Part shown: positions 1 through 7,014 of the stretch, in pieces
Layout of the letters: every line of letters starts with the position of its first letter
Position numbering within the stretch: position 1 is the first letter of the stretch
Origin: Salinimicrobium sp964572365
GTDB taxonomy: Bacteria > Bacteroidota > Bacteroidia > Flavobacteriales > Flavobacteriaceae
Assembly (NCBI GenBank): GCA_964572365.1
Contig: CAZNFK010000086.1
Span: 1-9,202, forward strand
DNA length: 9,202 nucleotides
Reading direction: 5' to 3'
The notes under the pieces: model-generated
Told to the model about the DNA's origin: nothing
What the model saw: only the letters and a program-made list of their open reading frames with translations
Databases searched by the model: none
Position numbers and translations under genes: made by a program

Positions 1-1198
1 CTCTTTGGGCACAATTGTAGTGGTCATCTCCTAAGATATCAGCAGTAAGAATTCTAGAAGTAGAATCGAGAGGATCTACTGCAGGGTAAATCCCGAGTTC
101 AGCAATCTTACGGGAAAGTACAGTAGTAGCATCGAGGTGGGCGAAAGTTGTTGCCGGCGCGGGATCTGTCAAGTCATCCGCAGGTACGTATACCGCTTGA
201 ACAGAAGTAATCGAACCGTTCTTTGTCGAAGTAATTCGCTCCTGCATCGCACCCATTTCAGTCGCCAAAGTAGGCTGATATCCTACAGCAGAAGGCATAC
301 GTCCAAGAAGTGCAGACACCTCAGAACCTGCCTGTGTGAAACGGAAGATATTATCTACGAAGAAAAGTACGTCTTTCCCCTGTCCTTCTCCAGCTCCGTC
401 ACGGAAATACTCAGCAATGGTAAGTCCAGAAAGGGCAACACGCGCACGTGCTCCAGGAGGTTCGTTCATCTGTCCGAATACGAAGGTTGCTTTAGAATCT
501 CTCAAAGCAGCTTTATCTACTTTTTGAAGATCCCATCCGCCTTCTTCCATAGAATGCATGAAGTCTTCACCATACTTGATAATTCCTGACTCAAGCATCT
601 CTCTCAAAAGGTCATTTCCTTCACGGGTTCTTTCCCCAACTCCGGCGAATACAGATAAACCACCGTGGCCTTTTGCAATGTTGTTGATCAATTCCTGGAT
701 CAATACGGTTTTACCTACCCCGGCTCCACCAAAAAGACCAATCTTACCTCCTTTTGCATAAGGCTCAATAAGGTCAATTACCTTGATCCCTGTGAAAAGA
801 ACTTCTGTAGATACAGATAAATCTTCAAATTTAGGTGCTTCCCTGTGAATAGGTAACCCATCTTCGTTGGCTTTTGGTAAATTACCAAGCCCGTCGATAG
901 CATCCCCGATCACGTTGAACAAACGTCCGTAAACATCTTTACCAATAGGCATTTGAATAGGCGCTCCGGTTGCAACCACTTCTACACCTCTGCTCAAACC
1001 ATCGGTTGAATCCATAGAAACTGTTCTTACTGTATCCTCTCCAATGTGAGACTGAACCTCAAGAACCAATATAGATCCATCTTTTCTGGTAATTTCCAAA
1101 GAATCATAGATCCTCGGTAATTCAGCATTCTCTGTGTTAAACGCTACGTCAACCACAGGGCCGATAACTTGTGCAACTTTACCTGTAACTTTAGACAT
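1..1198 (-). CDS. atpD: F1F0 ATP synthase subunit beta, 3' end cut by window edge
   Basis: Catalytic beta subunit of the F1 sector of ATP synthase, which makes ATP from ADP and phosphate on the cytoplasmic face of the inner membrane. My translation from the ATG at 1198 gives 399 residues before the window ends; the family is usually about 460-505 residues, so roughly the last fifth lies outside. Visible motifs are the P-loop GGAGVGKT (residues 157-164), GERTREGNDL with the catalytic Glu (about 188-197), the Walker B region LFFVDNIFRFTQAGSE (about 278-293) and YPAVDPLDSTSR (371-382). A segment around residues 209-235 (GEDFMHSMEEGGWDLQKVDK) looks like an insertion relative to the proteobacterial protein. 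The gene upstream is glmS, not atpG, so atpD is separated from the alpha/gamma genes; known Bacteroidota layouts often place atpD with atpC apart from the rest. Identification is certain. Confidence 0.98.
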   Translation of the reverse strand, partial: MSKVTGKVAQVIGPVVDVAFNTENAELPRIYDSLEITRKDGSILVLEVQSHIGEDTVRTVSMDSTDGLSRGVEVVATGAPIQMPIGKDVYGRLFNVIGDAIDGLGNLPKANEDGLPIHREAPKFEDLSVSTEVLFTGIKVIDLIEPYAKGGKIGLFGGAGVGKTVLIQELINNIAKGHGGLSVFAGVGERTREGNDLLREMLESGIIKYGEDFMHSMEEGGWDLQKVDKAALRDSKATFVFGQMNEPPGARARVALSGLTIAEYFRDGAGEGQGKDVLFFVDNIFRFTQAGSEVSALLGRMPSAVGYQPTLATEMGAMQERITSTKNGSITSVQAVYVPADDLTDPAPATTFAHLDATTVLSRKIAELGIYPAVDPLDSTSRILTADILGDDHYNCAQR

Positions 1199-1205
1199 TA
1201 TCTAA

Positions 1206-1211
1206 TCCTTT
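1206..1211 (-). promoter_or_regulatory. Shine-Dalgarno site of atpD
   Basis: On the minus strand AAAGGA lies 7 nt before the atpD ATG. It is notable because most other genes in this window have no recognisable Shine-Dalgarno sequence, as is common in Bacteroidota. It supports the start at 1198. Confidence 0.6.
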
Positions 1212-1295
1212 AATGTTTTTGTTTTATAAATACTTAAAAAAGAACCGGTAACGACTTTGAACCTATTTCTTAAAGTCAAGCTCTTTTTCAGGCTG

Positions 1296-1303
1296 CAAAG
1301 ATA
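1296..1303 (-). promoter_or_regulatory. Probable atpD promoter, -7 box TATCTTTG
   Basis: Read on the minus strand, TATCTTTG matches the Bacteroidota -7 consensus TAnnTTTG exactly. It lies after the glmS terminator and before atpD, where a promoter is expected. Transcription would start near 1288-1291, giving a leader of about 90 nt. I see no good -33 TTG at the usual spacing of about 19 bp, so the call rests on the -7 box and position. Confidence 0.5.
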
Positions 1304-1386
1304 GTTTTTTTGTATAAAAGTCTATAAGAGAAAGCACAACTTTTTTCTTCTTCGGAAAAATTCCGGTTCCCAAAAGGGAATTCCAT

Positions 1387-1424
1387 AAAAAAAGCCTGCA
1401 GTTCCAAAAGAAACGCAGGCTTTT
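1387..1424 (-). terminator. Intrinsic terminator of the glmS operon
   Basis: The stem AAAAGCCTGC (1390-1399) pairs with GCAGGCTTTT (1415-1424). In the minus-strand transcript the inner part also pairs (GUUUC with GGAAC around a UUUU loop, with a single bulged base), so the hairpin is nearly continuous. It is followed by seven U (from the A run 1387-1393). It begins 22 bp past the glmS stop codon and therefore ends the glmS transcript. It also separates atpD from glmS transcription. Confidence 0.88.
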
Positions 1425-1446
1425 ATAATTTCTGTATCTGATTGTT

Positions 1447-3294
1447 TTATTCCACAGTTACCGATTTCGCCAGGTTCCTTGGCTGGTCAACATTCTTACC
1501 AAGCATCACTGCGATGTGATAAGAAAGCAACTGCAACGGAATAGTGGTTAAAAGCGGCGTTAAGGCTTCTATTGTATCAGGAACTTCGATCACATAATCT
1601 GCAAGATCCCTTACACTGGTATCTCCTTCGGTAACGATCCCAATGATCTTACCCTGTCTTGATTTGATCTCCTGAATGTTGCTCACTACCTTCTCATAAT
1701 GTCCTTTTCGGGTGGCGATCACCACTACCGGCATTTCCTCATCGATCAAAGCGATAGGTCCGTGCTTCATTTCTGCAGCAGGATAACCTTCAGCATGTAT
1801 ATAGGAGATCTCCTTTAACTTCAAAGCTCCTTCTAAAGCTACCGGGAAATTGAACCCTCTACCCAGGTAAAGGCAATTTCTGGCATCTTTATACTTGAAA
1901 GCCACTTTTTGGATGTGCTCATTTGATTTCAGGGATTCTTCCACCTTCTGAGGAATAGTTTCCAATTCGCGCAGGTGCATGTGGAAATCGGAATTTGATA
2001 TACTTCCCTTGGCTTTCGCCAGTTTCAACGCGATCAAAGTTAACACGGTGATCTGCGTGGTAAATGCTTTCGTGGAAGCCACCCCTATTTCAGGACCCGC
2101 GTGGGTATAAGCCCCTGCATGAGTTTCACGGGAGATGGAAGAACCAACCACGTTACATACTCCAAATACAAACGCTCCTTTCTCCTTGGCCAGTTTGATA
2201 GCAGCCATGGTATCGGCCGTTTCCCCACTCTGAGAAATAGCGATCACCACGTCATCTGAATTGATAATAGGATTCCTATACCTGAATTCTGAGGCATACT
2301 CAACCTCAACCGGAATACGGGCAAGGTCTTCAAAAACATACTCGGCCACAAGACCCGCATGCCACGAAGTTCCGCAGGCCACGATCACGATCCTTTTCGC
2401 GTTAAGGAACCTTTCAAGGTTATCATCTACCCCGGCCATTCTTATAATTCCGTCGTCAACCAAAAGCCGCCCTCTGTAAGTATCGGTAATGGCACTTGGT
2501 TGTTCGTAGATCTCCTTCAGCATGAAGTGATCAAACCCATTCTTCTCGATCTGTTCAAGATTAAGCTGCAACTCCTGGATATAAGGATCGACCAAAGTAT
2601 CATCCTTGATCTTTCTCACCTTAACTCCCTTATTTCTTCGCACTACAGCCATTTCCCCGTCTTCCAGGTAAATTGCATTGTTGGTGAACTCTATAAAAGG
2701 AGAAGCATCTGAAGCAATGAAATATTCTTCTTCCCCAACCCCGATCGCCAGCGGACTACCCAAACGGGCAACCACGATCTCATTTGGTTTTGTCTTATCA
2801 AAAACCGCGATAGCGTACGCACCTACAGTCTGGTTAAGCGCTATCTGCACCGCTTTCCCCAGCTTTACATTTTCTTTCTTGATAACATCTTCAATAAGAT
2901 TTACCAAAACTTCAGTATCTGTATCTGAAGTAAAAGTATAACCACGGGCAATAAGTTCCTTTTTAAGAGATTCATAATTTTCTATGATCCCGTTATGAAT
3001 GATCACCAGGTTTCCTGAGTTAGACAGGTGAGGGTGAGAGTTCACATCATTTGGCACCCCATGGGTCGCCCACCTCGTATGGCCGAGACCGAGCGTACCA
3101 TCGGTACTTATTTCATTTTCAAGTTTTGCCTTAAGATCGGCAACCTTGCCTTTGGTTTTTGAAACCTTTAGTTCTTTATTATCATACAAAGCGATACCCG
3201 CACTGTCATATCCCCTGTACTCAAGCCTTTGCAATCCCTTCAAAACAATAGGGTATGCCTCCCTATAGCCTATGTATCCAACAATTCCGCACAT
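1447..3294 (-). CDS. glmS: Glutamine--fructose-6-phosphate aminotransferase (isomerizing)
   Basis: Converts fructose-6-phosphate and glutamine to glucosamine-6-phosphate and glutamate. This is the entry step to UDP-GlcNAc for peptidoglycan and lipid A, and it acts in the cytoplasm. The 615 residues match the usual length of about 610. The N-terminal class II glutaminase domain (about 2-225) starts with the nucleophile Cys2 in MCGIVGY and has HTRWATHG (72-79), HNGIIENY (100-107) and SDTDTE (123-128). Two SIS sugar-isomerase domains follow, with ACGTSWHAG (306-314), SQSGETADT (354-362) and EGALKLKEISYIHAEGYP (488-505). Glu495, His511 and Lys610 align with E. coli Glu488, His504 and Lys603. The C-terminus PRNLAKSVTVE is canonical. 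The gene follows the DUF4270 gene by 13 bp. That leaves no room for a glmS ribozyme or long leader, so transcription probably depends on the upstream operon promoter. Complete, with no anomalies. Confidence 0.98.
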   Translation of the reverse strand: MCGIVGYIGYREAYPIVLKGLQRLEYRGYDSAGIALYDNKELKVSKTKGKVADLKAKLENEISTDGTLGLGHTRWATHGVPNDVNSHPHLSNSGNLVIIHNGIIENYESLKKELIARGYTFTSDTDTEVLVNLIEDVIKKENVKLGKAVQIALNQTVGAYAIAVFDKTKPNEIVVARLGSPLAIGVGEEEYFIASDASPFIEFTNNAIYLEDGEMAVVRRNKGVKVRKIKDDTLVDPYIQELQLNLEQIEKNGFDHFMLKEIYEQPSAITDTYRGRLLVDDGIIRMAGVDDNLERFLNAKRIVIVACGTSWHAGLVAEYVFEDLARIPVEVEYASEFRYRNPIINSDDVVIAISQSGETADTMAAIKLAKEKGAFVFGVCNVVGSSISRETHAGAYTHAGPEIGVASTKAFTTQITVLTLIALKLAKAKGSISNSDFHMHLRELETIPQKVEESLKSNEHIQKVAFKYKDARNCLYLGRGFNFPVALEGALKLKEISYIHAEGYPAAEMKHGPIALIDEEMPVVVIATRKGHYEKVVSNIQEIKSRQGKIIGIVTEGDTSVRDLADYVIEVPDTIEALTPLLTTIPLQLLSYHIAVMLGKNVDQPRNLAKSVTVE

Positions 3295-3307
3295 AACAAC
3301 AATTTAT

Positions 3308-4864
3308 TTACTTTGATTCTGTATAGTAGATCTTCAATTTGAGACGTTTTTCCTGATCCTGGGCAGCAGGCCCATAAAGAACCGTTGCCTCGGGAGTGAT
3401 AACTGAAGTAGTAGGGACTTTTTCTACGTTAGCACTTTCTGTCTGCTTCACAGCAGAATTTGTGACCAGATTCACGTTTTCAGCAACTACCAGGCCAAGC
3501 CTGACATTGGTGGAATCTTTATTTAAAATATTATTTATATGACTGGTCAACTTTATTTTATAACTGATGCCCTCACCATTCTCGTTAGTCTTTAACGGCC
3601 CAAGATGTCCGGTATTGGAAACTGAATTCATGGCGTTTGCCTGCCCGGGCGAATCCAGCACATAATCGGCCAGGAACCTGTTATTGGTAAGGTCATATAA
3701 ATATAAACGTTCAGGTTCATTTACACCTGAAACTGCCGAATTATTAACAAAAAATTCAAGATTAGCTTCGTTTATTAGCCAGTTATTCCCTCTTAAATAT
3801 TCCAGTTCATCAGAAACATTATCACCATTGGAGTCTGTCCCGCTAAAAAGATCTATGATCACCATCGATCCTTCTCCACCCTTGAGGTAAAGATTGGAAG
3901 CATCTGTCACTGTGGGCGCTTCCTGCTGAAAAGTATTCACACGGGCAGGACCCAGGTTCAGCTTAAAACTTCTGGACTCTCCAACCATATCTTCTGTATC
4001 TCCATCTGCATCAGAATCCCCGGTATCTGCAACCTGCACAGTATAATATAGGGTTATTCCGGCATCGGCACCGGCCAGATTCAACAACATCATGGTGCCG
4101 TTTTCTCCCGTTTTTTCCGCTTCTAAGTAAAGGCTTCTGAAATAATTTCTGAAGTTAGCCATACTTGAAAGCTCAGTAGATCCCTCTTTATCCAGGATCT
4201 TTTTCTTAAAGAAGGTCGTATCCAGTTTTATTTTCATTCTGGGGGCATGTCTTAAGGTATCAGTATCTGTATACTCAAGAACTTCTTTAGCCGAAGGCCG
4301 GAAATTCTCATTCTCATACAGTAGTTCCCCTGTAAGGTTGCTTTCTATCTGCGCTCCCAGGTCTGAATAATATTTCTGAGACTGCTCAAAGTTGGTCTCG
4401 GGGTCGAACTGGTTCATAAAGAAATTCGTCTCCAGGACACTCAGCTTAAAAGAACCACTTCCATAGATCGAATCCAGCTTATATTGAGGATTGCCATCAG
4501 CATCACTTTCTATCTGGGTAGAGAAATAAGGAACATTCAGCACTACGCTATCCAGCACCGGTTGATCACCAAAATCGGGATTATTGGCAGAAAGAGACAC
4601 CTGGGACAAAATACTTGCGGTCTGATCTCCAAAAACAGGATCAGAGTACACCCCAAGCAGGTTTACTGGCAGGTTGTTGGTTTGCACGGGAGCGAGGTTG
4701 TTGTTCACCACCGCGATCTGTGCTTCGTCATATAAGTCGGCATTGAAACCGGGCTCTCCAATCACATTGCCTCCAACTGTTTCAAAATCATCTTCACAGG
4801 CTACAAAAGAAAAAACAACAGCAATAACTGTTGTTATTTTTAACATCGTGTTCAATATATTCAT
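3308..4864 (-). CDS. DUF4270-family exported lipoprotein
   Basis: This 518-residue protein fits the DUF4270 family, which is widespread in Bacteroidota and has no established function that I know of. The N-terminus (about residues 7-22) is a hydrophobic signal sequence ending FVAC, with Cys23 as the likely lipidated residue. EDD follows directly after the Cys, resembling the acidic lipoprotein export signal that sends Bacteroidota lipoproteins to the cell surface. The family-type segment NLLGVYSDPVFGDQTAS (68-84) and a long beta-rich body follow. Three acidic loops resemble Asp-rich calcium-binding loops: 119-125, DSDADGDTED (283-292) and DSNGDNVSDE (344-353). An alternative ATG at 4846 (Met7) would still leave a full signal peptide. 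The gene sits 25 bp after the GT5-like gene and 13 bp before glmS, so it is probably co-transcribed with both. A link to envelope glycan metabolism is only inference. Confidence 0.88.
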   Translation of the reverse strand: MNILNTMLKITTVIAVVFSFVACEDDFETVGGNVIGEPGFNADLYDEAQIAVVNNNLAPVQTNNLPVNLLGVYSDPVFGDQTASILSQVSLSANNPDFGDQPVLDSVVLNVPYFSTQIESDADGNPQYKLDSIYGSGSFKLSVLETNFFMNQFDPETNFEQSQKYYSDLGAQIESNLTGELLYENENFRPSAKEVLEYTDTDTLRHAPRMKIKLDTTFFKKKILDKEGSTELSSMANFRNYFRSLYLEAEKTGENGTMMLLNLAGADAGITLYYTVQVADTGDSDADGDTEDMVGESRSFKLNLGPARVNTFQQEAPTVTDASNLYLKGGEGSMVIIDLFSGTDSNGDNVSDELEYLRGNNWLINEANLEFFVNNSAVSGVNEPERLYLYDLTNNRFLADYVLDSPGQANAMNSVSNTGHLGPLKTNENGEGISYKIKLTSHINNILNKDSTNVRLGLVVAENVNLVTNSAVKQTESANVEKVPTTSVITPEATVLYGPAAQDQEKRLKLKIYYTESK

Positions 4865-4889
4865 TCGGATAAATCTTCTATTTTTCTAT

Positions 4890-5699
4890 TTAAGACAAGA
4901 CCTTGTTCATGTAGAAATCCTGATAAGCCTGTGCGAATTCTTCGCGGTTCTTATATTCCAGAACCGGCTTGTCAAGTTTGGCAAGGTATTTTTTCAATTC
5001 TTCGGGTATGTTATCACCTGCAATGACTGCCGCGTCTGAATTGTCAACGGCTATCTTCATCAGGTTCACATAATCGGGTTTTTTCAGGTGTTTCACTTGA
5101 TCACTTTCCAGACCGTCAAACAGTACTTTTTTATACATATCCTTGTCTAACGTACCTTCAAAGTCCTGATTGTACACAGAGGTCACGATCTTGGCAGAAT
5201 TGAACAAAGGTTCATTTCCGTAGTAATTCCTGAGATACAAAGGCAACAGCGACGAAAGCCAGCCGTTAACATGGATAATATCTGGCGCCCAATTTAGTTT
5301 TTTTACCGTTTCAATAACGCCTTTGGCAAAAAATATTGCTCTTTCATCATTATCGGGGAAAAGATTCCCTTCTTCATCGGTAAGGGTAGCTTTTCTCTTG
5401 AAGTAATCTTCATTGTCAATAAAATATACCTGCATCCTCTCTTTGGGAATGGAGGCTACTTTTATGATAAGAGGCATATCAAGATCATTAATGACCAGGT
5501 TCATCCCAGAAAGTCTTATCACCTCATGAAGCTGATGTCTGCGCTCATTTATATTTCCGAACCGAGGCATAAAGATCCGTATCTGCCCACCCTGGTTATT
5601 CACCATTCTGGGGGCTTCAAATGACATGGATGAGATCTCTGTTTCGGGTAGGTAGGGAATAACTTCAGATGATACGTACAATATCCTCTTATCTTTCAT
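4890..5699 (-). CDS. Single-domain glycogen/starch synthase-like (GT5) protein, probably not a canonical GlgA
   Basis: The 269-residue protein resembles the N-terminal catalytic domain of glycogen/starch synthases (GT5, GT-B fold). KRILYVSSEVIPYLPE (4-19) matches the GlgA start, GGQIRIFMPRFGNI (37-50) matches the LPRYG region, and WAPDIIHVNGWLSSLLPLYL (137-156) matches the PDVVHxHDW region. VTSVYNQDFEG (172-182) corresponds to TIHNLAFQG. It stops where the second domain should begin; full GlgA is about 480 residues. The ADP-glucose-binding KxGGL motif near residue 15 is replaced by PETEISSMS, and HDW reads NGW, so normal glycogen synthase activity is doubtful. Genome annotations often call such proteins 'glycogen/starch synthase'. 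I chose the ATG at 5699. An upstream in-frame TTG at 5741 lies inside a promoter box, and the ATG gives the typical start of the family. It is probably the first gene of the operon with the DUF4270 gene and glmS. Confidence 0.85.
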   Translation of the reverse strand: MKDKRILYVSSEVIPYLPETEISSMSFEAPRMVNNQGGQIRIFMPRFGNINERRHQLHEVIRLSGMNLVINDLDMPLIIKVASIPKERMQVYFIDNEDYFKRKATLTDEEGNLFPDNDERAIFFAKGVIETVKKLNWAPDIIHVNGWLSSLLPLYLRNYYGNEPLFNSAKIVTSVYNQDFEGTLDKDMYKKVLFDGLESDQVKHLKKPDYVNLMKIAVDNSDAAVIAGDNIPEELKKYLAKLDKPVLEYKNREEFAQAYQDFYMNKVLS

Positions 5700-5738
5700 A
5701 GGTTCACTGCTTTTGTGCTGTTGTGAATAAAAAACACG

Positions 5739-5746
5739 CAAAAATA
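5739..5746 (-). promoter_or_regulatory. Probable promoter of the GT5-like/DUF4270/glmS operon, -7 box TATTTTTG
   Basis: TATTTTTG on the minus strand matches the Bacteroidota TAnnTTTG -7 consensus. A one-mismatch -33 element (TGG for TTG, 5766-5768) lies 19 bp upstream. Transcription would begin near 5732-5734, leaving a leader of about 35 nt before the ATG at 5699. Confidence 0.5.
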
Positions 5747-5777
5747 CAAATTTTTATGCAGATTGCCAGTATTATAT

Positions 5778-5785
5778 TAAGTTTG
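5778..5785 (+). promoter_or_regulatory. Probable promoter of the panC operon, -7 box TAAGTTTG
   Basis: TAAGTTTG matches the TAnnTTTG -7 consensus. A one-mismatch -33 element (ATG for TTG, 5756-5758) lies 19 bp upstream. Transcription would start near 5790, leaving a short leader of roughly 19 nt before the panC ATG. No Shine-Dalgarno sequence is visible. Confidence 0.55.
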
Positions 5786-5808
5786 CACGCTGTTAATTTT
5801 ACAATAAG

Positions 5809-6657
5809 ATGCAGATTTTAAAGGAGAAGCAGTCTCTAAAACAACAGATTCAGGCTTACAAACAAAACGGACTAAGTGTTGGATTTGTCCCCACCATGGG
5901 AGCGCTTCACCAGGGCCATATATCCCTCATTCAAAACGCGTTGTCTTTATGCGACAAGGTAGTAGTCAGCATTTTTGTGAACCCAACCCAGTTCGATAAT
6001 CCCGAAGACCTTGAAAAATACCCTCGCAATCTTGAGGAGGATGTTGAAAGGATCAAAGCTCTTAGCGAGGAAGTGATCGTTTTTTCTCCTGCTGCAGATG
6101 AGATCTACGGAAACAATGTGGTTTCTGAAGAATTTTCTTTCGACGGACTGGAACACCAGATGGAAGGAAGGTTCAGAAAAGGTCATTTCGACGGGGTAGG
6201 AACCATTGTCAAGAAACTTTTTGAAATGGTGCAGCCAGATAAAGCTTTCTTTGGGGAGAAAGACTATCAGCAACTTCAAATCATCAAAAAGCTTGTTGAG
6301 AAGCACCACCTGGAGGTCGAGATCATAGGTTGCCCTATAGACAGGGAGGTCTCCGGTTTGGCTCGGAGTTCCCGCAATGAAAGGTTGTCACCCGAACAAC
6401 GACAGAACGCCTCGGCGATCTATAAGATCCTGAAACAGGTGAGAGAGGATTTTGGCACAAAAAGTGCATCAGACTTGACGGCCTGGGTGATCGACCGGTT
6501 TAGAAAGGAACCCTCTCTAGAACTTGAATATTTCGAGATCGCCAATGCCGACACTTTACAGCCGGTTGAAGAAAAAAAAGAAGGAGAAAAATACAGGGCT
6601 TTTATCGCCGCCTACTCCGGCGATATTAGGTTAATTGATAACATAGCATTAAATTAG
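5809..6657 (+). CDS. panC: Pantothenate synthetase (pantoate--beta-alanine ligase)
   Basis: Joins pantoate and beta-alanine using ATP to give pantothenate, the CoA precursor, in the cytoplasm. The 282 residues match the family length of about 280. PTMGALHQGH (28-37) carries the nucleotidyltransferase HxGH signature (His34, His37). FVNPTQF (56-62), GRFRKGHFDGVGTIV (120-134), FGEKDYQQ (148-155) and the KMSKS-like SSRN (187-190) are all present. The usual MALSSRN reads GLARSSRN here, a mild variant. The downstream panD gene starts 6 bp after the stop, so its product supplies the beta-alanine used here. The gene is first in the plus-strand unit and has its own promoter-like box just upstream. Confidence 0.98.
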   Translation: MQILKEKQSLKQQIQAYKQNGLSVGFVPTMGALHQGHISLIQNALSLCDKVVVSIFVNPTQFDNPEDLEKYPRNLEEDVERIKALSEEVIVFSPAADEIYGNNVVSEEFSFDGLEHQMEGRFRKGHFDGVGTIVKKLFEMVQPDKAFFGEKDYQQLQIIKKLVEKHHLEVEIIGCPIDREVSGLARSSRNERLSPEQRQNASAIYKILKQVREDFGTKSASDLTAWVIDRFRKEPSLELEYFEIANADTLQPVEEKKEGEKYRAFIAAYSGDIRLIDNIALN

Positions 6658-6663
6658 GCAGGC

Positions 6664-7014
6664 ATGCAGATACACGTTGTTAAATCAAAAATACACCGCG
6701 TAACAGTAACGGGGGCAGATCTTAATTACATAGGAAGCATCACTATAGATGAAGACCTTATGGATGCTGCCAACATCATTGAAGGAGAAAAGGTGCAGAT
6801 CGTCAATAACAACAATGGAGAACGACTGGAAACCTACGCCATACCGGGGCCACGCAATAGTGGAGAAATCACCCTTAACGGTGCTGCGGCGCGTAAAGTG
6901 GCAAAAGGAGATATCCTTATTTTGATCACCTACGCCATGATGCCTATTGAAGAAGCAAAATCTTTTAAACCATCATTGGTTTTTCCAGAAGAGGGAACCA
7001 ATCTTTTAAAATAA
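6664..7014 (+). CDS. panD: Aspartate 1-decarboxylase (proenzyme)
   Basis: Pyruvoyl-dependent enzyme that decarboxylates aspartate to beta-alanine, the second substrate of PanC. The 116 residues are close to the usual length of about 115-130. The self-cleavage site Gly24-Ser25 in NYIGSITID is intact, and cleavage would turn Ser25 into the pyruvoyl group. Catalytic and binding residues Lys9, His11, Arg54, Thr57 and Tyr58 all occupy the same positions as in the E. coli enzyme. GPRNSGEITLNGAAAR (62-77) is the conserved second half. The stop codon TAA directly abuts the GTG start of the next gene, suggesting translational coupling. Confidence 0.98.
   Translation: MQIHVVKSKIHRVTVTGADLNYIGSITIDEDLMDAANIIEGEKVQIVNNNNGERLETYAIPGPRNSGEITLNGAAARKVAKGDILILITYAMMPIEEAKSFKPSLVFPEEGTNLLK

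Noticed and set aside
137..589. Plus-strand open reading frame of 150 codons opposite atpD
   Set aside because: It lies wholly antisense to the well-conserved atpD coding sequence, is rich in Arg, Ser and Cys with no recognisable domain, and is best explained as a shadow frame.
1253..1277. GACTTT/AAAGTC inverted repeat in the atpD leader
   Set aside because: Only 6 bp, AT-rich and with a 13-nt loop; not enough to call a regulatory structure without comparative data.
1367..1380. Small hairpin TTCCC-AAAA-GGGAA upstream of atpD
   Set aside because: A 5 bp stem without a following U run, next to the much stronger terminator; could be chance.
3295..3307. Possible glmS ribozyme or riboswitch upstream of glmS
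   Set aside because: Only 13 bp separate glmS from the preceding gene, so there is no space for such an element.
4865..4889. Frameshifted second domain of a full-length glycogen synthase
   Set aside because: The 25 bp gap and the intact DUF4270 gene that follows leave no sequence that could encode the missing GT-B half.
5700..5741. N-terminal extension of the GT5-like protein from a TTG start at 5741
   Set aside because: The extension starts within the TATTTTTG promoter box and adds residues absent from the typical family start; the ATG at 5699 fits better.
5947..6309. Minus-strand open reading frame of 120 codons inside panC
   Set aside because: It is antisense to conserved panC motifs and shows no domain or start signal of its own.
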